Origin: Oligoflexia bacterium
Lineage (GTDB): Bacteria; Bdellovibrionota; Bdellovibrionia; JABDDW01
DNA: 54,550 nt
Assembly: GCA_023250675.1 (NCBI GenBank)
Contig: JAHFAE010000007.1
Span: 1 to 54,550, forward strand
Direction of reading: 5' to 3'
Made by a program: the position numbers and the translations under genes. Below are positions 8,096 to 16,748 of this stretch, one piece after another (position 1 is the first letter of the stretch; the number at the start of each line of letters is the position of its first letter). The notes under the pieces were generated by a model that had not been told where the DNA came from, did not search any database, and worked only from the letters and a program-made list of their open reading frames with translations.

Positions 8096-9781
8096 TCACT
8101 GATTAAAATACATCGGAATGGGATAACCCTCAGATTTAGCGATCAGCTCAACTTGCTCACGATTTTTCGCACCAGAGACAACCCACGCACATGTGACGTC
8201 GAGATTAGCTCTTATGACTGACGCAGGTGAATAATTCGATACAGGTGAAGGTGTTTTTGGGCAGGTTGAATGAACTTGAAACAATACCACTAGGCCCGCA
8301 GGAGATCTCGCCAAAAAGTCTTCAATCTTGGCTCCTGCTTGGGTGCCCGGGCCCAGCCGGGTACGATTGCACTCAGTTCTATCGTTTTGATCTAAAATTG
8401 GAGCATAAGTGGCGCGATTGATGTAACTTTCATATGGATCTGTTGGGCCGCCGGCGGGCTCCCCGAGGTAATTCCAGTATAATGATGAAATAGTATCGGC
8501 CTCTGCACATGGGTTGCCGACAAATAAAACGGGGCGATGCAAACGTTTTAAGCTTTCGAAAAAATGAAATGTTGGACTGAAATTAGATGGTGGATACTGC
8601 AGGTCTGATTCCAGCCTATTGTTAATTTCAATCAATAGAAAAATACTCAAGACAAGTGGAACCAAAGGCGTCAGCCTGCTTGTAACAACAGTGGCTTTTG
8701 TTTTTGCCAATGTGAATTTTAGGCGTTCTAAAAGACTTCCGATGGAGGCAAAGGCTAGAACCATGATGGCGGCGCCAATACCAAAAAATGGAGTGAAATA
8801 TCTGATGGCAAAAGAATAGTCAGATGACAGCCGAACTTTAATGAACAAGGCAGGCAGAACCACGAAGAGCAAAAATGCCGTTTTGCTAGCAGCCATTTTT
8901 TTCTGTCGAAGAATTATAGATCCTCCAAGGGCGATGGCGATCCAAATCAGGCCATGGAAGAAAGGTAATTGAATATAGTTTAAAAATTCAGGCCAAAGTG
9001 CAAAGCCTGCTTTGACGTGGGTCATAAATGGGATGTTAGGATCAGCAGCCAAGCCGCCACATGTCTCTGGATGGGTCATGGACCAGTAGGCAGGATAATC
9101 CAAGGCGAAGGCACCAGCGAATACGAATAAGAAAGCTCCGGCAAAAATTTTTGCCGTTTGAAACTGCCTATTTCGAATTAAAAAGAACATTTCAAAAACA
9201 AAAGCTCCTGTCGCCAAAGGAAAGGCAAAGAGTTGTGTCGTCATGAAAACAAAACTGAGAACCATAAAGGGCCAAATTTTTTTCGTTGGCTGACCAAAAA
9301 CAAAATGGAGAGTCCACAATAGTGAGATCAGTGGGAGAAACGAATAATGTCTCGCTTCAATGGCATACCAAACTTCAACCTCTTTTCTGGCAAGATAAAA
9401 ACCAAGGAGCAATCCACCTGTGAGGGCCCAACCTGCCCATCGATTGGAGAGACTAAGTATTTTTGCCGTTAAGACGGTTATAAGTGCGATTGCAACTAAA
9501 CTATAAGTGAGGCTTGGTATTCTAAGGGCGAGTTCTTGATGCCCGACAAGCGGATACCAAAAATAGAATCTCGCCAAGTAATCAAATGGAGGTTGGCCTA
9601 CTGCGGCAGCATTGTGAACTACGTCCCTAAAACTATTGGCCACTAAATTTGAGAGGTTGTGAGTGACTTCATCTAACCAAAGAGTTCTGGTGATCAAAGG
9701 CCAGCGAATTCTGAATGCAAATACCAAAATTAAACCTGTGCCAATTCCAAAAAAAAGACGCTCAATTCGATTATTTTTCAT
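8096..9781 (-). CDS. GT39/ArnT-like membrane glycosyltransferase (GT-C)
   Basis: A 561-residue protein with an N-terminal membrane anchor and about ten spans. The first periplasmic loop starts RTLWLDEVTHN, carrying the acidic DE pair expected to be catalytic in the PMT_2/GT39 fold, followed by a GQPPFDYLARFYFW segment that matches the HPPLYY-type block of that family. The next span begins with ALRIPSL, again typical. The last 130 residues are a soluble periplasmic tail. It probably transfers a sugar from a polyprenyl-phosphate donor on the periplasmic side. The start codon overlaps the stop of a 35-residue ORF (ATGA), suggesting translational coupling with the acyltransferase upstream. Confidence 0.85.
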   Translation of the reverse strand: MKNNRIERLFFGIGTGLILVFAFRIRWPLITRTLWLDEVTHNLSNLVANSFRDVVHNAAAVGQPPFDYLARFYFWYPLVGHQELALRIPSLTYSLVAIALITVLTAKILSLSNRWAGWALTGGLLLGFYLARKEVEVWYAIEARHYSFLPLISLLWTLHFVFGQPTKKIWPFMVLSFVFMTTQLFAFPLATGAFVFEMFFLIRNRQFQTAKIFAGAFLFVFAGAFALDYPAYWSMTHPETCGGLAADPNIPFMTHVKAGFALWPEFLNYIQLPFFHGLIWIAIALGGSIILRQKKMAASKTAFLLFVVLPALFIKVRLSSDYSFAIRYFTPFFGIGAAIMVLAFASIGSLLERLKFTLAKTKATVVTSRLTPLVPLVLSIFLLIEINNRLESDLQYPPSNFSPTFHFFESLKRLHRPVLFVGNPCAEADTISSLYWNYLGEPAGGPTDPYESYINRATYAPILDQNDRTECNRTRLGPGTQAGAKIEDFLARSPAGLVVLFQVHSTCPKTPSPVSNYSPASVIRANLDVTCAWVVSGAKNREQVELIAKSEGYPIPMYFNQ

Positions 9782-9885
9782 GATGATTCCCCTGACCGTC
9801 GTCCCGTAGTTGCAAGATATCCTATCATTGGCGTAGCAATAAGAAACGTCCAGAAACGAGCAGCCTGACTCAGGACCTCTCTCAT
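9778..9885 (-). CDS. Possible 35-residue membrane mini-protein, translationally coupled on both sides
   Basis: A small ORF fills the whole gap between the acyltransferase (stop at 9882) and the GT39-like gene (start at 9781). Its ATG overlaps the upstream stop as ATGA, and its own TGA overlaps the downstream start as ATGA. The peptide has an N-terminal stretch with charged residues, a hydrophobic core FWTFLIATPMIGYL and a basic/polar tail (GRRSGESS), so a single membrane span is possible. No family is recognised. The double overlap is the main evidence; it could also be chance in a compact operon. Confidence 0.45.
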   Translation of the reverse strand: MREVLSQAARFWTFLIATPMIGYLATTGRRSGESS

Positions 9886-11099
9886 TGGGTTTCTCTTAAA
9901 ACTTTGTTTTCGAGATGATCCGAAATTTTATGGCCTAAACGGATCATGGGCTTTTCCACTAAGTAAAATAACAACTCTGTCACTAAGAAACCAAAAATTA
10001 AAGCAAAGGTCAGAGTCAAAAAACTAAAAACAAAACTCGATTCAAAATAAAATATTCTTATTACAATAAACCAAAAAACAAATGAGGCTGAGAGAACGGG
10101 TTGTTGCACAAGGTATAAAGTGTAGGACCGCCTTCCAAACCAGTTTAGAATCCCTTCCAAAGGCCTAACGGGCAAGACAAGATTTTTGCGAAGTGAAGCC
10201 AAAAATACTAATTTGATCGAAATGATATTTATTAGGAAGTGCCCCAAAGGAGCTGACGAAATAAATCCAGGAACTAAACCTAAGCACACAATCAAAAATC
10301 CTGAAATGATTGAGGCGGTAACTGGTTTTGAAAGAATCGTCGGGATTTTCATTGCCTTGCATTTTACTGAAATAAAGTAGATGGCGCACCCAGCCATAAT
10401 AGAATCAAATTTGAGATGAGATGAATATCTAACATAGTCAGAATCGATGGTACCTTCAGGGGTAAAGAACGGACGAATGACAGCTGTTATAACAGTGAAA
10501 TAGATTATGGCTAAAAACAATCGCATCTTATCAGCTGGAAATACAATAATAAACACAGGGAAGAGCAAATAAAATTGCTCTTCTATTGAAAGGCTCCAAA
10601 ACCATCCTAAACTGTGAGGCCCTCCGTTTATGATATTGAAATTATAAGTGAGGGTAAGAATAGAAGTTACTTCTTGAAACACTTTATCAATTGGGCCAAA
10701 AACATCTGAATTGAAAATATGCAAATGATGCATCAGAAGTCTCGACGAGACGTTAAGTGCCAAGTAAAAAAGAACTGTAGCGAAAACGAGCGGGAGCAAT
10801 CTGAAAACCCGCCGAATAAAAAAAGCTCTGATGACTGCGAAGAGTGCAGACCGTCGTTCTAGCTTGGGTGTGATTGCCAATGCAAAGTTCATTCTCGGAA
10901 CAACTGTGGAGCTTACAATAAATCCTGAAATAACAAAAAAGAGCTCTACACCACTCCAAGTAGTAGTAAGTTTTGAGGGAATAATATTCACTGGTACAGG
11001 AATAAATTGAATGATGTGGTGCCAAATTAAAAGCAAAACTGCTGCGGCTCTTAATCGGTCTAGCTCAATATTGCGTTTTTGAGAAGTTGAGTTTTTCAA
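9882..11099 (-). CDS. Acyltransferase-3 family O-acyltransferase, copy 1 of a tandem pair
   Basis: A 405-residue OafA/YrhL-like membrane acyltransferase. It has the family's RNIELDRLRAAAVLLLIWHH start with the catalytic-type His in the first span, WSGVELFFVISGFI in the second, the R-rich FFIRRVFRLLP segment and the WSLSIEEQFYLLFP block. These proteins move acetyl or other short acyl groups onto glycans at the inner membrane. The start is TTG, conserved in the tandem copy at 11175. DNA identity with that copy is high, including runs of more than 40 identical bases around 9930 and 10560, which points to a fairly recent tandem duplication. Confidence 0.9.
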   Translation of the reverse strand: MKNSTSQKRNIELDRLRAAAVLLLIWHHIIQFIPVPVNIIPSKLTTTWSGVELFFVISGFIVSSTVVPRMNFALAITPKLERRSALFAVIRAFFIRRVFRLLPLVFATVLFYLALNVSSRLLMHHLHIFNSDVFGPIDKVFQEVTSILTLTYNFNIINGGPHSLGWFWSLSIEEQFYLLFPVFIIVFPADKMRLFLAIIYFTVITAVIRPFFTPEGTIDSDYVRYSSHLKFDSIMAGCAIYFISVKCKAMKIPTILSKPVTASIISGFLIVCLGLVPGFISSAPLGHFLINIISIKLVFLASLRKNLVLPVRPLEGILNWFGRRSYTLYLVQQPVLSASFVFWFIVIRIFYFESSFVFSFLTLTFALIFGFLVTELLFYLVEKPMIRLGHKISDHLENKVLRETQ

Positions 11100-11174
11100 A
11101 CAGTAGCTAAAGCTCCCATTTACAAAGCAATAATAAACTTAGATACAGGCGACTATAAAAGCTAGCCAACTCAT

Positions 11175-12389
11175 TTAACCGGTACTTAAAATCTTATTTT
11201 CTAAAATATCAGAAATTTTATGGCCTAAACGGATCATGGGCTTTTCCACTAAGTAAAATAACAAATCTGTAACCAAGAAACCAAAAATCAAAGTAAAAAT
11301 CAGAACTAAAAAACTATAAAATAAATTATACTCAAAATATTTCATTCTAATTCCAATGATCCAAAGACCCACTGAAGCTGAGAGGATGGGTTGTTGCACT
11401 AGATATAAGGTGTAGGATCGATTCCCAAACCAATTTAAAATACCTTCCAAAGGTTTTACAGGCAAAACAAGATTTTTATGAATTGAGGCAAGAAAAACCA
11501 AAATGATCGCAAAAACATTGATTAAAAAGTGCCCTAATGGACCGGATGAAATAAAACCAGGAACTAAACCCAATAGCACTATCAAAAAGCCCGAAAAAAG
11601 AGACGCGACAGCAGGTTTTGAAAAAAATGCTGGGATTTGCATTGATCTATATTTTGATGAAAGAAAATAGAGAGTGCATCCCGCCATTATAGAGTCAAAT
11701 TTCAGATGAGATGAAAATCTAACATAGTCAGAATCGATAGACCCTTCGGGGGTAAAAAACGGTCGAATGATAGCAGTAATGACAGTAAAATAAAATATGG
11801 CTGAAAAAACCCGTATTTTATCAGATCGAAAGATAATCAAAAACAGTGGGAAGAGCAAATAAAATTGCTCTTCTATTGAAAGGCTCCAAAACCATCCCAT
11901 ACTATGTGACCCGGCATTTATAATATGAAAATTATAAGTTAGTGTAAGAATAGGCACTACTTCTCGGAGTAGATCATCGATGGGGCCAAAAACATATGAA
12001 CTGGACGTTTGTGGCTCAGACACTGCCCATTTCCATGAGACAGCTATTGCTAAAAAAAATAGAACTGTAAAGAAGACTAAAGGTAACAATCTGAAAACCC
12101 GTCTAATAAAAAAAGCTTTGACGACAGCTATGAGTGCAGACCGTCGGTCTTGCTTAGATGTTTTTGTCAATGCGATTTTCATTTTAGGGACGACAGTGGA
12201 ACTTACAATAAACCCTGAAATTACAAAAAAAAGCTCCACACCACTCCAAGTGGAACTAAATTTAAAGGGAACTAGATTTTTAAGGGGCTCAATATATTGA
12301 ATCAAATGATGCCAAATCAAAAGTAAAACCGCCACGGCCCTCAATCGGTCTAGCTCAACATTGCGTTTTTGTGGAATTGAGTTATTCAA
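11175..12389 (-). CDS. Acyltransferase-3 family O-acyltransferase, copy 2 of a tandem pair
   Basis: A 404-residue paralogue of the gene at 9882, with the same RNVELDRLRAVAVLLLIWHH start, WSGVELFFVISGFI, RRVFRLLPL and SLSIEEQFYLLFPLF blocks. It begins with TTG, 7 bp after the stop of the small sporadic-cluster protein, whose last codons (GAG CTT TAA) are echoed in front of copy 1. The two copies differ mostly in the segment after residue 115 and in the C-terminal spans, so they may accept different positions or sugars on the glycan. The predicted role is O-acetylation or similar decoration of a surface polysaccharide. Confidence 0.9.
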   Translation of the reverse strand: MNNSIPQKRNVELDRLRAVAVLLLIWHHLIQYIEPLKNLVPFKFSSTWSGVELFFVISGFIVSSTVVPKMKIALTKTSKQDRRSALIAVVKAFFIRRVFRLLPLVFFTVLFFLAIAVSWKWAVSEPQTSSSYVFGPIDDLLREVVPILTLTYNFHIINAGSHSMGWFWSLSIEEQFYLLFPLFLIIFRSDKIRVFSAIFYFTVITAIIRPFFTPEGSIDSDYVRFSSHLKFDSIMAGCTLYFLSSKYRSMQIPAFFSKPAVASLFSGFLIVLLGLVPGFISSGPLGHFLINVFAIILVFLASIHKNLVLPVKPLEGILNWFGNRSYTLYLVQQPILSASVGLWIIGIRMKYFEYNLFYSFLVLIFTLIFGFLVTDLLFYLVEKPMIRLGHKISDILENKILSTG

Positions 12390-12396
12390 ACGGCAG

Positions 12397-12834
12397 TTAA
12401 AGCTCAGAGTAATCTTTTAACATTGAGTTAAAAAAGGCCCTGTTCCGGCTTTGAGTTTCTTGGAGTGTATAAAAAAAGGGAAACGCTTCGTCCAATTCTG
12501 CCTGATTATGGAGCGAAAGTTTTTCTCTGGCAAAATGGACCTCTAGGCCCCTCTCCAGTACCTTAGAAAGTGTTGCGAAGTCGAATTTACCTGAGTAGAG
12601 AAATTGAGCGACTCGAAAAAAGATGATGCCACTGATATCGGGCTTATCATTGATTCGGCCTAAAATCACTTCATGGGACTTTAATGTGTAGTGATCTTCC
12701 ATAGTGTAGAAAACAACGACCCCACCTGCCTCTTCTGCGGCTTTTGCCACGACTATATGTTGAATGGCTTGAGGAACTTGTGTTGTGAATCCTGTATCAA
12801 GGCTTGAATAGAATTTCTTACTTTTGTTGCTCAT
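12397..12834 (-). CDS. Sporadic carbohydrate cluster small protein (LIC12192-like), divergent copy
   Basis: 145 residues from an ATG at 12834; a longer in-frame reading to 13026 is rejected because it lies inside the oxygenase gene and the short form has the family's usual length. The pattern VPQAIQHIVV, then a YTMED segment, PDISGIIFF and a GLEVHFAREKL block lines up with IPQRVQNLVI, ATEY, IEGIVMYS and GAALRFALEEL in the protein at 20233, which I recognise as the LIC12192 family. Its biochemical role is not known. It is translated from within the end of the 2OG oxygenase gene (17 bp overlap), with GAGAAAAAAG just upstream, and the same pairing recurs at 20233-21455. Confidence 0.7.
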   Translation of the reverse strand: MSNKSKKFYSSLDTGFTTQVPQAIQHIVVAKAAEEAGGVVVFYTMEDHYTLKSHEVILGRINDKPDISGIIFFRVAQFLYSGKFDFATLSKVLERGLEVHFAREKLSLHNQAELDEAFPFFYTLQETQSRNRAFFNSMLKDYSEL

Positions 12835-13597
12835 ATTCTTTTTTCTCAAGTTCAAAGGCCACTTTAGAAAGAGGTGAGAGTTGAATGATTTCAAAATATT
12901 CCAGTAAGCCCTTTGGGCCGTAGGGAGAAAAAAGATTTTTAAATCGCAGATTAAGGCTCCAGCGCGTTTCTTTTTCTTTATTAATATGTACGCCGTGAGC
13001 CATGCCCGCCGCAAAAAAACAAGCACTGCCGTAATTAACGGCTAAATCCTGTGATTGAGAAGTAGTGTAACTGGCAAATTCGCCGTAGGATTTGCCGCTT
13101 TGCAACAGGGCCATTCCATATTCGGTCTTCGGCTTGTCTAAGATGTACATGCTCTTTGTGCCGAAGACATCAACCAGAGGGAGCCAAACAACCACCTCAA
13201 AATGTGAGTTGGCCGGTGCGTCTCGATGAACCGGAGAAACATCTGGATCCCCTGGTGGTTGGATCACGATATTAACGCCCCGTTGAGCTGCAACGTCCGA
13301 GCCCACCAGTTCGGTCAGTACGTTTTTGAAGATTGAATGCAGGCGTCGATTGACGTTGAGGTGCTTTGTGCAATGGCCAATCATCTCAAGACGAAATTTA
13401 TTGAGTTCAGTAGAAGTTAAACCATAACTATGAAACCCATTAAAAAAAATCTCAACTGTCTCGCCTTTATAGGGAACCAAGGATTTAGCTTTTTCGAAGA
13501 TTTCATTTCTAAGTTCATCCAGGGCCTGTTTATCTTGCGCAACGAATAAGTCATAACCGCGTTTCTGAAAAATAGTGAGGTCCAGTTTGTTTGCCAT
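12818..13597 (-). CDS. 2OG-Fe(II) oxygenase of the sporadic carbohydrate cluster type, copy 1
   Basis: 259 residues. The iron-binding facial triad is probably H-x-D in SPVHRDAP and the distal His in MAHGVHINKE, and the 2-oxoglutarate-binding Arg lies in the TRWSLNLRFKN block. A WLPLVDVFGTKSMYIL strand sits between them. This arrangement is shared, motif for motif, with the protein at 20649, which fits the sporadic carbohydrate cluster 2OG-Fe(II) oxygenase family related to phytanoyl-CoA hydroxylases. It may oxidise a nucleotide sugar, a lipid-linked glycan or an acyl decoration; the substrate is unknown. No Shine-Dalgarno precedes the ATG, but an excellent promoter ends 7 bases upstream, suggesting a leaderless mRNA. 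Confidence 0.8.
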   Translation of the reverse strand: MANKLDLTIFQKRGYDLFVAQDKQALDELRNEIFEKAKSLVPYKGETVEIFFNGFHSYGLTSTELNKFRLEMIGHCTKHLNVNRRLHSIFKNVLTELVGSDVAAQRGVNIVIQPPGDPDVSPVHRDAPANSHFEVVVWLPLVDVFGTKSMYILDKPKTEYGMALLQSGKSYGEFASYTTSQSQDLAVNYGSACFFAAGMAHGVHINKEKETRWSLNLRFKNLFSPYGPKGLLEYFEIIQLSPLSKVAFELEKKEYEQQK

Positions 13598-13604
13598 AAT
13601 AGTA

Positions 13605-13634
13605 ATTCTAACTAACTAAGATATACGGATTCAA
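13605..13634 (-). promoter_or_regulatory. Sigma70-like promoter placed for a leaderless mRNA of the oxygenase gene
   Basis: The -35 is TTGAAT (13629-13634), the spacer is 18 bases, the -10 is TAGAAT (13605-13610), and 7 bases separate it from the ATG at 13597. Transcription would begin at or within a base of the start codon. No Shine-Dalgarno is present. Confidence 0.55.
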
Positions 13635-13686
13635 CGACTATGTGTTTTTCTTTCGATTGCAGTGAAGGGGTGATATTCTTTCGTTT

Positions 13687-14469
13687 ATGAAAGACGATTT
13701 AATTGAGAAGCATGTTTTAGTTGTTGGTGGAACTTCGGGAACGGGTAAAACATTGGTAAAAACACTGGCCAAGACAAAAGGCTGTTTAGTTTCTGTCGTA
13801 GCCCGCCGACCATATCTTGGTGATAAAGAATTCACCAATGTATTGAGCTGGCCTTTGGACCTTACCGAGACCAATGAAATACCTGGGATGGTCGGCAAAA
13901 TAATCAAAGGCGGGGGCAAGTTAACAAATATCATTTTCTGCCAAAGATATCGGGGAGAAAATGACCCTTGGGAAAATGAAATTAAAGCAAGTCTTACGGC
14001 TACACATCGTATTATCGAAAATGCTAGCCCTCATTTCAACGCTACGCAGGAGAGTTCCATTGTGGTTCTAAGTTCTTTATCAGCGTCAATGGTTATGACA
14101 GAACAACCAGTGAGTTACCATGTGGCTAAGGCGGGTCTTGTGCAAATGGTCAGATATTACGCCCACGCTCTTGGTCCAAAAGGAATCAGGGTTAATGCCA
14201 TTAGCTCCGGCGTAGTGGTGAAAGATGAGAATCGTGATTTTTACGATAATGCAATTGGTCTAAAAGATCTTTTCAAAAAAATTATCCCTTTAAATAGGAT
14301 GGGTACTTCTGAAGATATTATCTCTGCCATTTTATTTCTCTGCAGTAAAGAATCATCATTTATCACGGGTCAAAATTTGACAATCGACGGTGGGGTATCG
14401 CTCTCGGTCCAAGAGTCGTTAGCGCGAGAGTTGACGTCATTCAAGCATCCCCAATCCCGGGGGCCGTAA
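13687..14469 (+). CDS. Short-chain dehydrogenase/reductase, classical type
   Basis: 260 residues. The nucleotide-binding motif GGTSGTG is near residue 14, the catalytic Ser is in VVLSSLSAS near 137, and YHVAK near 153-157 supplies the Tyr and Lys. The C-terminal GQNLTIDGG block is typical of FabG-like SDRs. The expected role is NAD(P)-dependent oxidation or reduction of a sugar hydroxyl/keto group or of an acyl group. The gene is divergent from the oxygenase at 13597 and is followed after 1 bp by a GT2 gene, so the two form one unit. No Shine-Dalgarno is visible; a TATTCT lies 7 bases before the ATG. Confidence 0.85.
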   Translation: MKDDLIEKHVLVVGGTSGTGKTLVKTLAKTKGCLVSVVARRPYLGDKEFTNVLSWPLDLTETNEIPGMVGKIIKGGGKLTNIIFCQRYRGENDPWENEIKASLTATHRIIENASPHFNATQESSIVVLSSLSASMVMTEQPVSYHVAKAGLVQMVRYYAHALGPKGIRVNAISSGVVVKDENRDFYDNAIGLKDLFKKIIPLNRMGTSEDIISAILFLCSKESSFITGQNLTIDGGVSLSVQESLARELTSFKHPQSRGP

Positions 14470-14470
14470 A

Positions 14471-15166
14471 ATGTCATCTTTGACGATGATTTTTACGGCG
14501 CTTAATGAAGAAGATAAAATCAAATCCGCCGTCATGGGTATGCTTAAAGTGGCACGTGACAATTTGAAGGAGTTTGAAATTATCCTTCTTAATGATGGCA
14601 GCACTGACAAAACCGGAGCCATCATGGACCAGTTAGTAAAAGAAATTCCAGAAGCCAAAGTTGTTCACAATGAAAAGCCAAGGGGCATAGGGGCCGCGTT
14701 TGCCACAGGCCTTGGTATGGCGAGCTGTAAATATGTGACATTAGTTCCTGGAGACGAAGCCTATAGTACTGATTTATTTCCTGATTTGTTTAAAAAAATT
14801 GGTGAAGTGGATTTCATCATCACATATCGCACCAACCAATTTCAGTCTAGAAAATTTTCACGCTATGTTATTTCAAGAACTTATAGTTTTGTATGGGCTA
14901 ATGTATTTTCAGTTCCTATAAAAGACCTGAGTTCTTTGAATATTTATCCAGTGGAATTGACCAGAAAAATTGCGCCTCCCCCAGATTTAGGTTTTCAATT
15001 GGAGATGACTATTAAACTGTTAAGGCAAAATGTAAGTTTTATCCAAATGCCCCTAACTTTAAATACCAACGAACATAAAAGGGCAAGCTCTGTTCTTAAA
15101 ATGGGCAACGTAAAAGCTCTTGCCCGAACAGTGAAGAGACTCATAAAAGGATCTAAGAGCGTATGA
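14471..15166 (+). CDS. Family 2 glycosyltransferase
   Basis: 231 residues, essentially only the GT-A domain. It has MIFTALNEED at the start, LNDGSTDKTG near 40-49 for nucleotide binding, a PRGIGAAFATG segment, and a VPGDEAY in place of the usual DxD-type motif. The layout resembles dolichol/polyprenol-phosphate mannose synthase relatives without a membrane tail. It probably transfers a sugar from an NDP donor to polyprenyl phosphate or to the growing glycan at the cytoplasmic face. It follows the SDR gene after 1 bp and is convergent with the epimerase gene at 15175 (8 bp). Confidence 0.85.
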   Translation: MSSLTMIFTALNEEDKIKSAVMGMLKVARDNLKEFEIILLNDGSTDKTGAIMDQLVKEIPEAKVVHNEKPRGIGAAFATGLGMASCKYVTLVPGDEAYSTDLFPDLFKKIGEVDFIITYRTNQFQSRKFSRYVISRTYSFVWANVFSVPIKDLSSLNIYPVELTRKIAPPPDLGFQLEMTIKLLRQNVSFIQMPLTLNTNEHKRASSVLKMGNVKALARTVKRLIKGSKSV

Positions 15167-15174
15167 AGATAAAA

Positions 15175-16176
15175 CTACGTCAGCATGTTTAGAAGTTTTA
15201 ACTCAATATCAGCAGACATTCCAAAATCGACTTTTCTATTTAACGAAATAAAATAGTCAGCAGCTTGGCTATATGCTTTTTCAACTGGTGTTTCGACAAA
15301 CTCTAGATCATTCACGGCTTTCGACACATCCGGAATAAAATGAGTGTGGGGCATCCAAAACGCGATATCTGTTTCAGGTTTTATACCATTTGCTAAAAGA
15401 AAGTCGCTGTTTGCCGACGTCGACCGATCTAATGGTTTAGATTTTAAGTGATCTCCTAGAATTTGAAGGGTCTGTCTCATAGATAAGAGGCTTGTTTCAG
15501 CGACGTTATAAATCTTTCCTAATACATTTGGTCTTTGAAGTGCCGTTATAAAAGTGGCGGCTAAATCTGGGGCGTATGTCTTGCGTACGATCAAGCTTCC
15601 TTCGTCAGGCAAAACGAAAGGGGCATTGCTCATAACTCTCCAAATCCAGTAAGCAAATCTGTCGGTGGGGTCGAAGGCGCCGTACACAAAGCCAGGACGA
15701 ATGATAACAACGGGAATATTTTTTTGGTTCAGGGCTACTCGTTCACATTGGGCTTTGCGGCGGCCGTAAGTCGCTTTTGACGTATCATCAGCTTGGTCTT
15801 TTGAGCAAGATACAGTCGGCAAGTCTTCGTGAAGAGTTGGGAGAGTTTTTATAGAGGTGTCGCCTATGCCGGGGTAAACAGCTGTCGTGCTACAAAGAAT
15901 GTATCGATCTATGCGACCTGTTAAGAGGCTTAAGATGTTTTGGACATCTGCGGGAAAATAGGCAGAAAGATCAATGGCGCCATCCCAAGATCCGCTGATA
16001 TTAAGCTTAGATTTTTGTCCTCCACGACGATCAAAGGTGATTCTTTCTAAATTTGTAAAAAGTTGGGGATTAGTTAAGCCGCGGTTTAGAAGTGTAACTT
16101 GATGCCCCACTTCAAGTAGCTTAGCGACCAAATGTCGACCGATAAATCGGCTACCTCCGATGACCAATACTTTCAA
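15175..16176 (-). CDS. NAD-dependent epimerase/reductase (extended SDR)
   Basis: 333 residues with a KVLVIGGSRFIGRHLV Rossmann start (GGSRFIG at 7-13), a CSTTAVYP serine strand and YGRRK near residue 137 as the Tyr-Lys pair. The VIIRPGFVYG and C-terminal substrate-binding region fit the extended SDR class that acts on NDP sugars; the exact substrate cannot be read. It is the last gene of a minus-strand unit (radical SAM, RmlD-like reductase, WbuC-like cupin, epimerase), 14 bp after the cupin gene. Confidence 0.85.
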   Translation of the reverse strand: MKVLVIGGSRFIGRHLVAKLLEVGHQVTLLNRGLTNPQLFTNLERITFDRRGGQKSKLNISGSWDGAIDLSAYFPADVQNILSLLTGRIDRYILCSTTAVYPGIGDTSIKTLPTLHEDLPTVSCSKDQADDTSKATYGRRKAQCERVALNQKNIPVVIIRPGFVYGAFDPTDRFAYWIWRVMSNAPFVLPDEGSLIVRKTYAPDLAATFITALQRPNVLGKIYNVAETSLLSMRQTLQILGDHLKSKPLDRSTSANSDFLLANGIKPETDIAFWMPHTHFIPDVSKAVNDLEFVETPVEKAYSQAADYFISLNRKVDFGMSADIELKLLNMLT

Positions 16177-16190
16177 TGGAATCCTCCCTT

Positions 16191-16748
16191 TTAAACAGTC
16201 CCGCTCAATATCTTGTCTATATATTGCATGGCTATTTCGCGATTCTTACCGTCGGGAGCCCATGGGGGATACAAACTATCTTCTTCAGCTATGAAGGGTC
16301 CTTCCTTGGCTTCATGAAAAACTACAATTTCAGTCAAAGGAATAACACAGTGCCAATGGTTGGCTCCTATTCTATAAATAAAAGGAACCTCAGCCCTCAT
16401 CTCTTCACCTGGGGCAGCTACTCGTACTGATTTATCAACATGACCTTGGTCGTCGTATATGACTACCTGAATGGCCCCGGAAATGAGATGATAGGCTTCT
16501 ACTTTTTTAAGATGTTTGTGAGGACGATAGTAGTGACCTTTTCGGTGCGCAATGATCATTTGGTGAAAGGTGGCTTGGGCATCTTTATGCAAAGAAATTC
16601 GTATGCTCGATTGATCATTTTTTGAGAGCTGAGTTGTTAAATATTTAATGAGATCAGTATTGACTGCCACCATTTCAGTGGTGCTGAAATATGATTCAGT
16701 CTTTGCCTTTTCGTCTTTTCGAAGGTTAATTTGTTTACTTAAGTTCAT
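16191..16748 (-). CDS. WbuC-like cupin-fold protein
   Basis: 185 residues from an ATG at 16748, chosen because TGAGGAG lies 7 bases upstream; an in-frame ATG at 16802 has no ribosome binding site and would overlap the previous gene by 68 bp. The protein contains the WbuC/WbpL-neighbour cupin pattern: an FHQMIIAH strand, YRPHKHLKKVEAYHLISG with metal-binding His residues, then a VIYDDQG strand. Members are found in O-antigen and capsule clusters; their reaction is not firmly established. It overlaps the end of the RmlD-like gene by 14 bp, indicating translational coupling. Confidence 0.75.
   Translation of the reverse strand: MNLSKQINLRKDEKAKTESYFSTTEMVAVNTDLIKYLTTQLSKNDQSSIRISLHKDAQATFHQMIIAHRKGHYYRPHKHLKKVEAYHLISGAIQVVIYDDQGHVDKSVRVAAPGEEMRAEVPFIYRIGANHWHCVIPLTEIVVFHEAKEGPFIAEEDSLYPPWAPDGKNREIAMQYIDKILSGTV

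Noticed and set aside
12835-13026. N-terminal extension of the small sporadic-cluster protein up to 13026
   Set aside because: It lies within the oxygenase gene in another frame; the ATG at 12834 gives the family's usual length.
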